From: Orobanche coerulescens
Lineage: Eukaryota > Streptophyta > Magnoliopsida > Lamiales > Orobanchaceae
Assembly (NCBI GenBank): GCA_033398695.1
Contig: CM065804.1
Location: 35,355,501 to 35,419,500 of the forward strand
Direction of reading: 5' to 3'
Length of the DNA stretch: 64,000 bases
Part shown: piece after piece, positions 11,533-21,749 of the stretch
Position numbering within the stretch: the first letter of the stretch is position 1
Layout: each line of letters opens with the position of its first letter
Position numbers and translations under genes: made by a program
The notes under the pieces: model-generated
Database searches by the model: none
The model's input: only the letters and a program-made list of their open reading frames with translations
What the model was told of the DNA's origin: nothing

Positions 11533-12191
11533 TTTTACGGCATTCATATATGTATTGATGGCATGATATGAACGAACCATTTCTACGGCATTCATACATG
11601 TAACGACGGATGATATGAACGAACCGTTCCTACGGCATTCACATACGTCTTGATGTGACACTATGAGATTTAGTTATTCCAGAATACTAGTCTTGAATTG
11701 ATGAATTGACGGTTACATTTACTTTATTGTCGAGGAGTATTGTGTTTCATATTGATATACTTGCACTAGCTATTCGACGGCTAACCCCTTTATGGGGGAA
11801 ATACGTTTCATGTATTTCAGGTTCCAGGAGGACGGACAGGCAGGTATCGGGTCGGCATGAAGATGGTGGGCAAGTGTGATACTGTGTCTTTCTTCCAGTT
11901 ATGTTCTTAGTTTTCCGTTCAGTGTTGTTGTACTGGATTGGCTATTGAATACTCGAGTATTGTTTTCCATTTTCCTTGATGTTCCGGCCTGTGTTTGCCG
12001 AGGTATTGATTCGTGTTGTGACGTCTGTGAATACATTGGCTATGTTTTGAATACCTTTGTATTGTCTTTCATTCCATCGTGTGTACACCTTCTCGGTCAA
12101 AATTTATAGTTCCGCGTATGTTTAGCCTTGTGAGTCCCACGGCGGGGCTTACGGCGCTGTAATATTCCCCGAATAACTTGGGGGTGTTACA
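11533..12191 (+). repeat. 5' LTR of element A, second segment
   Basis: After the TSD copy the interrupted tandem repeat resumes (to about 11650). Bases 11649-12191 then match 17401-17943 over 543 bp with about 2% difference. It ends GGGTGTTACA. Confidence 0.93.
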
Positions 12192-12196
12192 GAGTA

Positions 12197-12210
12197 TGGT
12201 ATCAGAGCTT
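12197..12210 (+). other. Primer-binding site of element A (tRNA-Met type)
   Basis: TGGTATCAGAGCTT follows the LTR end by 5 bases and matches the usual plant tRNA-Met primer site. Confidence 0.9.
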
Positions 12211-12435
12211 AGGTCTATGGATACCTAGGCTGTCGGTCTTTTGGGTCGAATGAGTTGTCATTTGTTCATAGTATCACTACTCTGCCATCATCACAGTGCG
12301 ACCGGTACTTGTAAGACCTCTTACTCTTCTGATGTTTCCTTATTCATTATGCTTCTTTTATGGATATTCTTGAGAATCGATCACCTTAATGACGTGCGAT
12401 TGAATTGTGCTTACGTACCTTGTGTGTTCCTCAGT

Positions 12436-13709
12436 ATGTCAGCTGGTAGGGGTCGTGGCCGTGGTCTTGGCCGTGGATGAGGAAGAGGTCGTGGCCCGGC
12501 CGTTTCCATCAGTTCAGTTGCGGGGTCGACCAATCCCAGTTTGTCGAACTCGGTGCATCCTGACACCGAAAGTCAGCACGACCAATCAAACGGTCAAGGG
12601 AACAATGCGGACGCTGGAGTTACGAATGCACTTCAACAATTGGCTACCCAGATGACTATTTTAGCCCAAACTGTTCAGCTGAATAACCCGAACCCAAACA
12701 CGGATGCCTTGCTTCAAAATGTAATCCGTATGCACCCTCCACAGTTTGGCGGTGCCACAGACCCGTTAGGCTGGGAAGACTGGCTAGCGGAATTGGAGAA
12801 GATTTTCGAGGCGGTTGATTGCCCCGAGGTGAGGAAAGTACCAATTGCTCAGTATTTCCTCACTAAGGAGGCCGCTACTTGGTGGAAGGTCATCAAGCCA
12901 CAGGATCGTATTGCCACGTGGGATGAATTTAAGGAGCTCTTGGAGGCCGAGTTTTGTCCTTGGCCGGTGCGAGAGGGCCGAATCCGAGCCTTTTCGAGGC
13001 TAAACCACAAGACATTTCCGTTTCACAGGCGATCGTGGAGTACAACCAACAATTGATCCATGTGAAGGATCAAGTGCGTAACGAGCGTGATAAGATCCGT
13101 TATTTTGATATCCGGATGAATTTGGACTTACGGCGATACATGGACGGATTTGCTTGTACCACACTGAAAGAGTATCAGGACAGAGCTTTAGCCCATGATA
13201 TGTTGAACCCAGACAATGATACCGTTGAAGAACCGAAGAAGCAGAAAGTCGGGGGAAATTTTTCTGGCTCTAAGGGTGGCAACTTTCAGAAGTCACAGAC
13301 GACTAACCATTTTTCCGGACAGTCGTCACGTTCTAATAAAGGGAAGAGGGGTTACCGTACCACTCCGGGTACCTCAAATCGCACGGTGACTTGCTATAAT
13401 TGTGGCCGTCCAGGCCACTTTAATTCGGAATGCCCCTTTCCACCATTAAAGTGTCACACGTGCAGACAGATGGGGCATAGAGCGGCTTATTGTTCCGAGC
13501 CGAACCAGACTTTGGACACTCGGGCTTCTGCCCCAACACCACTTGATCAAGGTATAAATCAGCGACAATCTTTTGGTCAACCTCAGCAGAATTTTGGCAG
13601 GGGCCGGGGACGGGAGTCGAGCGGCTGGAGAAACTCTAGCGTCGGTTCGGTGCAACCACGGGTTTATGAGATCGTCGAGCAGGACGAACCCGACGCGGCG
13701 GTGGCTTGA
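12436..13709 (+). pseudogene. Element A gag
   Basis: It starts at 12436 with the MSAGRGRGRG-type opening, right after an acceptor-like TTCCTCAG|T. A TGA at 12478-12480 breaks the arginine-glycine tract, where CGA is expected. The Gag core is then read to about 13000, where a frameshift moves it to the frame used at 12954-13709. Two zinc knuckles follow (CYNCGRPGHFNSEC and a second CxxC...C copy), at about 13390-13495. A TGA at 13707-13709 closes the frame just before the protease. It corresponds closely to element B gag. Confidence 0.9.
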
Positions 13710-15348
13710 GTACCATCCATATTTTATCTTATCCAAATTGTACTCTTTGATACGGGTGCTACACATTCTTTTATTTCTTTGGAGTGTGTACGCCGTTTGA
13801 ATATAACTTGTTTGACTACTTGCGATCCCTTTATTGTGAAACTGCCTAGCGGGGATAGGATTGTGGGGAATCGGGAGATTAGAGATTTTTCGGTGGTTAT
13901 ATCCGGTATGGAATGGTTATCGAATCTAATTATAGTTGATATGGAAGGCGAGGATGTAATCCTCGGCGAGGATTGGCTTTATAATCACCAAGCGATTATG
14001 AATTACCGTACCAAGGTTATTACCATGATGACTAAAGACGGATCTGAGTACTCGTTTTTGGGACGTAAGTCGGGCCAATCCAAGTTACTTATCAGTTCCA
14101 TGAAGGCCGTAAAACTTTTGAATAAAGGTTGTACGGGCTATTGGTGTTATGCCTTGAAAACGGAAGGAAACGAAGTCGATTTCTCTTCAATTCCGGTTGT
14201 TAATGAGTATCCCGATGTTTTTCCGGATGATCTCCCGGGACTACCGCCAGATCGAGAAATAGAATTTACCTTAGACTTAGAGCCAGATGCGGCTCCGATT
14301 TATAAAGCACCTTATCGGATGGCACCTTCCGAGATGTAGGAATTGAAGACTCAGTTGGGAGAACTTTTGGAAAAAGGGTACATCAAACCGAGCGCTTCGC
14401 CTTGGGGCACGCCTGTTCTCTTCGTGAGGAAGAAGGATGGTTCACTACGTTTGTGCATCGACTACCGTGAGCTGAACAAAGTAACCATCAAGAACAAATA
14501 TCCTTTGCCTCGTATAGACGATTTATTTGATCAATTGCAAGGAGCTGCGGTTTTCTCGAAGATTGATTTAAGATCCGGGTATTATCAACTCAGGGTGAGG
14601 GAGTCCGACGTTCCGAAGACGGCGTTTCGGACGAGATATGGGCATTATGAATTTGTAGTTATGCCTTTTGGGTTGACTAATGCGCCGGCAGTATTCATGC
14701 AACTAATGAATAAGATATTCATCGAGTACCTCGACAGGTGTGTAGTCATCTTTATTGACGACATCTTGATCTATTCTCGAGATAAGGAGGAACATGCCCG
14801 ACACTTGCGTTTGGTTTTGGACATTTTGAGAACCAAGCACCTCTATGCAAAATTCTCGAAATGTGAGTTTTGGTTGGAAGAAGTTATGTTTCTCGGCCAT
14901 GTGATTTCGGCCGAAGGGGTTCGTGTAGACCCGCAGAAGATTGAGGCAGTGCTAGATTGGGCACCGCCTAAAAATGTTAAGGAAGTTCGTAGCTTTTTGG
15001 GTCTTGCTGGCTATTACCGTCGGTTTATCGAGGGGTTCTCGAAACTCGCTCGGCCGCTTACGAAATTACTCCAGAAGACCGAAAAGTTTATTTGGACGGA
15101 TGAGAGACAACAGAGCTTCGTTGAACTGAAGAGACGTTTGACTTCAGCGCCGATTTTAACTTTACCACATGGTAGCGAGGGCTTTGCAGTCTATAGTGAC
15201 GCTTCGGGTCAAGGCCTGGGTTGTGTACTTATGCAGCATGATAAGACGATAGCTTTTGCGTCACGACAATTAAAGCCTTGTGAGATGAATTATCCTACTC
15301 ACGATTTAGAGTTGGCCGCAATTGTCTTCGCACTCAAGATTTGGTGGC
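13710..15348 (+). pseudogene. Element A protease-RT-RNase H, truncated by inversion
   Basis: It continues in the gag frame after a TGA. Protease DTG is at 13749-13757. The RT has an in-frame TAG at 14337-14339 where a tryptophan (TGG) is expected, and a catalytic FIDD near 14753. RNase H keeps SDAS. The reading matches element B until ALKIW at about 15348, then turns into LTR palindrome sequence because the downstream part is inverted. Roughly 45 bases of RNase H are missing at the junction. Confidence 0.9.
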
Positions 15349-15664
15349 AGTGTGCCGCGGCCCTGCCGGCATGTGCCGCGGCACCCGGTACAGTCCGCTT
15401 GGCCAGGTTTAGGAAATGTGTGTGCCGCGGCGCACACTCCTTGTGCCGCGGCTCACACCCCCTCGGGTCCTAAAATGATGAAAAATGACACGGGAAGAGA
15501 ATAAAAGCAATAGGACTCAATATCTGGGCAACAATAACACGAAATGGAAGTACGGGAATCCCAAAACGGTGGTTCTAAGTAATGATTACAAGGGTTTGCC
15601 CAACAAAACACAATTCGTACAATGAAGAGATTTGATATGACATGAATTTCGACCGGGTATTACA
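15349..15664 (-). repeat. 3' LTR start of element A, inverted, with palindrome array
   Basis: The reverse complement starts TGTAATACCC at 15664 and matches 534 onward. Palindrome copies start at 15352, 15373, 15422 and 15443, as two pairs each exactly 21 bp apart. The spacers between array copies differ from those in the 5' LTR although the flanking LTR is nearly identical. Confidence 0.88.
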
Positions 15665-15702
15665 TTCTCCCCCTCTAAAAAGAAGTTTCGTCCCGAAACT
15701 TA
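15665..15702 (-). promoter_or_regulatory. Polypurine tract and stop-codon hairpin of element A
   Basis: On the minus strand the TAA stop (15702-15700) runs into AAGTTTCGGGACGAAACTT (15701-15683), then a GAGGGGGAGAA purine tract, then the LTR. Confidence 0.88.
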
Positions 15703-17399
15703 AGAAATAAATAGTTCGGGGTATTCCACCCGCATCTTCTCTTCCGTCTCCCACGTCGACTCCTCGACTCCATGCCTCGACCATTGCACTTTAACGAGTG
15801 GAATGGTCTTATGCCGAAGTTGTTTCTCGCGGCGCTCAAGAATCTTCACGGGTTTCTCCGGAAAGGTAATATCCTCGGCTACGTCAATCTCACTGTAGTC
15901 GATAATGTGGCTCGGATCCGGTACATACTTTCTCAATTGAGACACATGAAAAACACTGTGGACGTGACTCAAAGCTGGAGGCAACGCCAAGCGATAAGCT
16001 AAATCTCCAACTCTGTCTAAAATCTCGAAGGGTCCGATATACCTCGGACTAAGTTTCCCCTTTCTCCCAAAGCGGAAAACTCCTCTGGTCGGTGACACTT
16101 TGAGCAACACATGATCTCCCACCTCAAATTCCAAGGGTCGACGACGAGTATCAGTATAAGATTTCTGACGACTCTGGGCAGCCAGCAATCTGTCCTGGAT
16201 AATAAAAATCTTTTCCTTAGTCTCCATCAACATATCCGGCTCCGTCCCAACCAGCTCAGAAGCCTCGTCCCAACATAAAGGCGACCTACATCGCCTACCA
16301 TAGAGTGCCTCGAAGGGTGCCATTTTGATCGACGCATGCCAACTATTATTGTAAGCAAACTCGATCAACGGTAAGTGAAGCTCCCAATCATTACTCCAAT
16401 CCAAGGCACAAGCTCGTAACATATCTTCCAATGTCTGAATCGTCCTCTCTGTCTGACCGTCCGACTGAGGATGAAAGGAAGTGCTCAATCTCAACTCCGT
16501 ACCCAGAGCCTGATGAACGGCCTGCCAAAAATGCGATACGAAACGGCCGTCTCGATCAGAAACAATGGTCTTGGGGGCACCGTGTAACCTCACGATCTCA
16601 GCAATAAAGGTTCGAGCCAGTCTATCCGGTCCCCACGTATCCTTAATACCCAAGAAGTGTGCAGACTTGGTCAACCGATCGACGATTACCCAAATCATAT
16701 TCATTCCGGCCCGAGTTCTCGGCATGCCAGTGATGAAATCCATCGAGATGTCTTCCCACTTCCACTCAGGAATGGGAAGTGGTTTCAACAACCCCGCTGG
16801 TCGTTGATGTTCGATCTTGACTTGTTGACACGTCAAACACCGTAGTACAAACTCTGTAACATCCTTCTTCATGTTATTCCACCAAAAATTGCGCTTCAAA
16901 TCTTTGTACATCTTACTCGTCCCGGGGTGGATTGAGTAAGGCGTAGCATGAGCTTCTCGGAGAATTCTCTGTCTCAACTCTAAATCGTTCGGAACACAAA
17001 GTCTGCCCTGAAATCTCAGAATACTATCCTCGTGAACCATAAAGCCAGGAGCTTTTCCTTTAATTACATCTTCCTTCAGTTGAGAAATCATCGGGTCACT
17101 CCACTGCTTCCCTTTGATGTCATCAACTAAGGACGAAGTAATTTCGAGAGTACACAACTGTCCCTGTACTCGTTGAAGCCAAACTTCTATCCCTTGCTCA
17201 ATTAAATCCTGACGAATTTTTGTCTGGGATGTAAGAACCTCGAGCATTTGAAGAGATGCAGATTTGCGGCTCAAAGCATCTGCAACGACATTGGCTTTTC
17301 CGGGGTGGTAAAGAATTTCCAAATCGTAATCATTTATCAATTATAACCAACGCCTCTGTCTCATATTCAGCTCCTTCTGACTGAAAATATACTTCAGGC
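15700..17399 (-). pseudogene. Element A RNase H end, integrase and chromodomain-like tail
   Basis: The longest frame runs from 17340 to 15700 (546 residues, MINDYD to YPELFIS). The true reading extends further upstream to 17399 through a TAA at about 17343-17341, where a GAA codon is expected. It has the integrase zinc-binding CLTC, catalytic SMDF, SDRDG and GQTERT residues, and a tail (FPEKPVKILERREKQ, then [14 protein letters not shown]) like the chromodomain of element B. Apart from the one stop it is intact, but the inversion cuts it off from gag. Confidence 0.92.
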
Positions 17400-17943
17400 T
17401 CTTGATGTGACACTATGAGATTTAGTTATTCCGGAATAGTAGTCTTGAATTGATGAATTGACGGTTACATTTACTTTATTGTCGAGGAGTATTGTGTTTC
17501 ATATTGATATACTTGCACTAGCTATTCGACGGCTAACCCCTTTATGGGGGAAATACGTTTCATGTATTTCAGGTTCCACTAGGACGGACAGGCATGTATC
17601 GGGTCGGCATGAAGATGGTGGGCAAGTGTGATACTGTGTCTTTCTTCCAGTTATGTTCTGAGTTTTCCGTTCAGTGTTGTTGTACTGGATTGGCTATTGA
17701 ATACTGGAGTATTGTTTTCCATTTTCCTTGATGTTCCGGCCTGTGTTTGCCGAGGTATTGATTCGTGTTGTGACGTCTGTGAATACATTGGCTATCTTTT
17801 GAATACCCTTGTATTGTCTTTCATTCCATCGTATGTAGACCTTCTCGGTCAAACTTTATAGTTCCGCGTATGTTTAGCCTTGTGAGTCCCACGGCGGGGC
17901 TTACGGCGCTGTAATATTCCCCGAATAACTTGGGGGTGTTACA
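17400..17943 (+). repeat. 3' LTR of element A, distal segment
   Basis: It is about 98% identical to 11649-12191 and ends GTGTTACA at 17943, followed by the TSD GGAAT. Confidence 0.92.
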
Positions 17944-18746
17944 GGAATAACAAGGGAAATGATAGAATACATCTAATTTATCATCAATACATCACAAATC
18001 TAAGTTATTACGGTTAAATCGGACAAAACGAACAAAAACCCCCCAATTCACCCAAAAGTAAGGTTTCAAGAATTTACCTTGGATTAATGATGAAGAACAA
18101 TTGTTGGTGTTATTAATCCACACCAAGAACTTGAAGAATATGAAGTTCTCTGGGATTGATGATGCAAAAATGCCCAAAAATCGCCCACAAGATCGCCCAA
18201 GAGGAGGAATGAAGGAAGAGATGAAATGAGCATTCATCTCACAAAATCTGCGTAAATAGGCTGATCTGCCCTGTGTGCCGCGGCACAGGACAAGTGTGCC
18301 GCGGCCCATGGCCAAAAAAAACTGCCCCGCAGTGGCTTAGTGCCACGGCCCAGCCGAAGTGTGCCGCGGCACACGGTAGAGTCCACTCCAACACCAAAAA
18401 GGCACATCATGCAGTCTTAGCTATTTCGACCATAACTCCTTCGTCCGAACTCCGATTAACTCACCATTTGAACCATTGGGAAGCTAACTTGATGCTCTAT
18501 AATATTGAAAAGATTCAGAATTTTTGGAGTTTCCAAGAATTAATGGTGATTTAACCAAGTCGAACTCATACTTGGAAAAGTCGTTTAATAACACTGAACT
18601 CAAGAAAACGACACCGAAACGAACTCGGATGACAAAAAGTTTAGAATTAATCATTCTCGGAATGACGAAACGGTCACAATAGAGTTGCTATGATGGACAT
18701 CCGCCAAAAAAGAAAATTACCGGAAATCGAAATCGCGGATATTACA
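17944..18746 (-). repeat. 3' LTR of element C, right segment
   Basis: It matches 23544-24348. In element sense it starts TGTAATATCC at 18746. Palindromes GTGCCGCGGCAC (or variants) start on the plus strand at 18275, 18296, 18340 and 18361, two pairs exactly 21 bp apart. Next in element sense come a TATA-like CCTATTTACG (18251-18260) and a donor-like AAG|GTAAATT at 18077-18076. A short ORF beginning MNAHFIS follows the TATA-like site in both LTR copies; I treat it as leader sequence. Confidence 0.9.
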
Positions 18747-18783
18747 TACTACCCTCCTTAAAAGAAGTTTCGTCCCGAAACTT
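18747..18783 (-). promoter_or_regulatory. Hairpin and purine tract at element C 3' LTR
   Basis: AAGTTTCGGGACGAAACTT on the minus strand (18783-18765), then AAGGAGGGTAGTA, then the LTR start. This end is kept although pol has been lost. Confidence 0.85.
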
Positions 18784-19147
18784 AAAACAAGTCGGGAGAA
18801 GCAATATCCCGCCAGGAAAACTCAACGAGATACACAAGAAACGCGTAACTTACGCCCAACGGCGAAATGTTACAAGCAACGCAAATGAACATACGGCGTG
18901 AAAACACGTTCCACGACGACCAACACAATGCCACCGGCTATGATTCAAAACAACAACGGGTAATTAACAACACATCACATACCACATTTAATCAAAGAAA
19001 CGCACGCGACAACAAGTCGCACCCGACCACAACGACTATGCGGTAGAAACAAATATAGTATTATGATAGAATTCACTCCGATTCTCGTCAACAAGAAAAT
19101 GTCCGACGTCAAGACACAAACAATTTAAGATAACAGAAAACGAGAAT

Positions 19148-19197
19148 ACCGGACATTACATTCTATCCTATTAAAAATAAGTTTCGTCCCGAAACTT
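19148..19197 (-). other. Orphan gypsy 3'-end fragment inside element C
   Basis: On the minus strand it reads hairpin AAGTTTCGGGACGAAACTT (19197-19179), a purine-rich stretch, then TGTAATGTCCGG, which looks like an LTR start. No full LTR follows. Confidence 0.7.
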
Positions 19198-19299
19198 AAA
19201 ATAAAACATCATGGTAGAATACAAACAAAAACAAAAAGTCCACGCAACAAATATCAATTTTTACACGAATTACAGCACGAAGTACGATACACAACTACA

Positions 19300-19491
19300 T
19301 CACGGGACACGACCAGGCACTCCCCGAGTAGGAACGAAAACCCAATTCCCGAACATCTTGGCAACGGTCTCACAATGCACCGCTCGGTGACCCACTTGGC
19401 CACACTCGAAACAGTTGACTAACGGAGAATGACAATTCTTCGTAGTACGAGATGAGGCAACAACAGTCAGACAACCCCATTCGAACAACAA
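19300..19491 (-). pseudogene. Gag zinc-knuckle remnant in element C
   Basis: The 63-residue frame includes CFECGQVGHRAVHC, a CCHC zinc knuckle like the second knuckle of elements A and B. No Gag core precedes it in frame. Confidence 0.7.
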
Positions 19492-19797
19492 CGATCAAAT
19501 AACAATGATCGAACAACAATGATCAAATGACAACAGTCGAACAATGACTCCGAAGTCCCCACTTCAACTCTAGACATTAAAAGAACTGGTAGAAAGTGAA
19601 AGATGTTACTTCCAAACAAGGTTCACAAGAATCGAACCGAACTCGGAAAGGTCACGATGACAAACAGGTCGATCTGAAACAAGGTCACAACCAGTTCGAA
19701 TGATGACAACTGAGACATCAAACAAGTTCAAAAAGTATCGACGAACACGTGCAAGTCGATAGAATTTAGAAGGAGAAACTGCAGAAGTCAAATATAG

Positions 19798-20060
19798 TAC
19801 GGGTATTACATCCGACCTCTTATAAAAGAAATGTCGTCCCCGCAACTCAGAACAACGGAAACAAGGTAACAACACAAAAAGCATCCGACAGGAAAATCTC
19901 CCATGGGTCTCTCAGAGCCGATCCTGATATCTGTGCTGAAGCGCGAACTCCGAAAGTCTCGGTAGCCAATTCGCAAAACTGAATTCGGTGTCCCTCGAGT
20001 CCTCACTTGAAACGCGTTACTGACAAGAAGAACAATTTACACGTGCATGCCCCGACACAA
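19798..20060 (-). pseudogene. Second orphan 3' end and second gag remnant in element C
   Basis: A degenerate TGTAATACCC LTR start and damaged hairpin (19847-19829) lie next to sequence matching the gag zinc-knuckle region of element D (43441-43600). It is too broken to read as protein. It gives C a second, independent gag remnant. Confidence 0.6.
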
Positions 20061-21732
20061 CACGGTTGAAACACCTCGGATCGGCATACCGAAAATACAA
20101 ATGCTAGATACAATGGGGCATAACGTCGCAAAACAATATAGCGGAGATGCCAACTCAGCACAACAAAGAATCATAACACATATCATATACAACGATTACC
20201 ATCGTAAAGTAATACACATACAAACACTACAACAACGACGGTATCGTTCGGCGACCTCAACGGCCCGAATGATAACCAGCACATAATTACAAACATTATG
20301 AAACAATCACACATGTACATAAACGTACAAACCCAAGCTTCAACAGCTCACACTCGTGCGACAACACGCAAATCACCACGAGGCGATAAACAGTAAACAC
20401 CAGTTCACACCCCTCACAAAGGGCTAGTACAACAAACGCATGGCAACGCCTCAACGTTCATGCCACCAGTTCGATCATACTCGGGAGCAAACATCATAAC
20501 GACAACGCGAACATCATACATACATACCCAGCCCTCAAACGGGAATGGATGGGTTTTAAAAACGAAAACCTTCTTTTGAAAATAATTTTGGAAACACCGA
20601 TTGATCTTGAGTATCACCCTTCAAAAAAAGTACAAACGTGAAACATCGTTATCGAGACTTTGGAGAACCATTTCGCATTTGATAAAAATGAGGACAATTT
20701 ATCTTAGTGAAAAACTTTCAGAATATTCGACCCTCGGGTCTAAGTAAAAGTGTTTCTAAAACATTGAAAATATCTCAAAACATTTTGGTCCTCGAGGTAG
20801 AAGAATTTTGAAACATATTGTGGCACCTTGGATGTACCACGAGAAAATAATTCATTTTAAAAGTACGTCTCGAAATTTATTTTCCAAGATACTCAAGGTT
20901 TTCAAAGATAATTCAATGGGCTAGAATGCCCAAAAATTTCAGGTAATTACACGGAACATTATAGCGCCGTGGGTCCCGCGCCGGAACCCACCAGGTTAAA
21001 AACCATTTACAAAAACGCCAAAAAGGCCGATGACGGTAATATTTCAAAAACTCACAAAAGCCATTTACAAAATACTAAATACCGTCATAAGAATTTCGCC
21101 AAAACGATCAAGGCCATAATGCCAAAAACTCAGTTAAGGAAATCGATTTCCGAAATAAAACTCAGTGGGTAAAATACCGAAAACCATTACAAAAGAACTC
21201 ACGCAGCGGATAATAAAAAAAATACAGTCCAACATGCACAATCCAATTGAATACATCTCACAGCATCTAGTTTAAACATATAACAAAACCATTCCTCGGA
21301 GTTTCTCACGAACTCAATCATCGATACCTTTTCGAAATCCATCAGGGTTTACAACTTTCACACCATACCACACCACCCGGTGGTTCAAAGATAAAACAAT
21401 AATGTGCTCAGTTCTATACACATACTATATGCCACAAGCACTAAACACAACTATATTACACAATACTGTGTAAATAAAATTATGCACCTCAATTCACTCA
21501 CTAAGATAAAATCGAGATACACAGGTTTTACGCATAAAGGAGGAGACTTATATCCACAGGCCGCACGGAGATGACGGTCGCCCACGATACTAATCTCATC
21601 CGACAACATATCCGACACGTTGTGACTACGCACAACTCAACTTGTCACCTGACGACTCGAACGACAAGACAAAACATTACTCGACAAACCACGACTCGAC
21701 TCGACCCGACAGCCTAGGTTTCCGCAACCTAA

Positions 21733-21745
21733 AGCTCCGATACCA
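21733..21745 (-). other. Primer-binding site of element C
   Basis: AGCTCCGATACCA on the plus strand is TGGTATCGGAGCT in element sense, the same variant as in element B, 4 bases from the LTR. Confidence 0.88.
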
Positions 21746-21749
21746 TAAA

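Larger units (their letters stand above)
15349..17399 (-). other. Inverted segment of element A (3' LTR start plus pol 3' half)
   Basis: Read on the minus strand, 17399 to 15349 gives the missing next part of element A: SLKYIFSQKELN of RNase H, integrase, stop, hairpin, polypurine tract and the first about 316 bp of the 3' LTR. Reading forward again at 17400 gives the 3' LTR tail. About 1 kb of LTR is missing between the two LTR pieces. The outer GGAAT duplication shows that it happened after, or during, insertion of a single element. Confidence 0.85.
534..17943 (+). mobile_element. Element A: Ty3/gypsy chromovirus-like LTR retrotransposon with nested insertion and internal inversion
   Basis: The element starts TGTAATACCC at 534, ends GGTGTTACA at 17943 and is flanked by GGAAT on both sides (529-533, 17944-17948). 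The same site is unoccupied at 23544-23548 in the sister copy of the LTR it landed in. Its 5' LTR (534-1866 plus 11538-12191, about 1.99 kb) is interrupted by element B. A tRNA-Met primer site follows, then gag (12436), protease, RT and RNase H. At 15349-17399 the rest of pol and the start of the 3' LTR run on the opposite strand; 17400-17943 is the end of the 3' LTR. All coding parts are broken. Confidence 0.93.
18747..21749 (-). other. Interior of element C: gag remnants and long leader, no pol
   Basis: From right to left: primer site, a leader of about 1.6 kb (20100-21749) that is homologous to element D at 44500-45719, then scrambled gag remnants and three copies of a gypsy 3'-end motif. 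I find no protease, RT or integrase. Other small ORFs are not supported. Confidence 0.85.

Noticed and set aside
15349..17399. Inverted segment as an independent minus-strand element
   Set aside because: It has no own LTR pair or target duplication, and its two ends supply exactly what element A lacks at 15348 and 17400.
17992..18315. ORF beginning MNAHFIS in both LTRs of element C
   Set aside because: It lies in the LTR leader after the TATA-like site, its ends differ between the copies, and it has no domain. Its conservation is explained by LTR identity.
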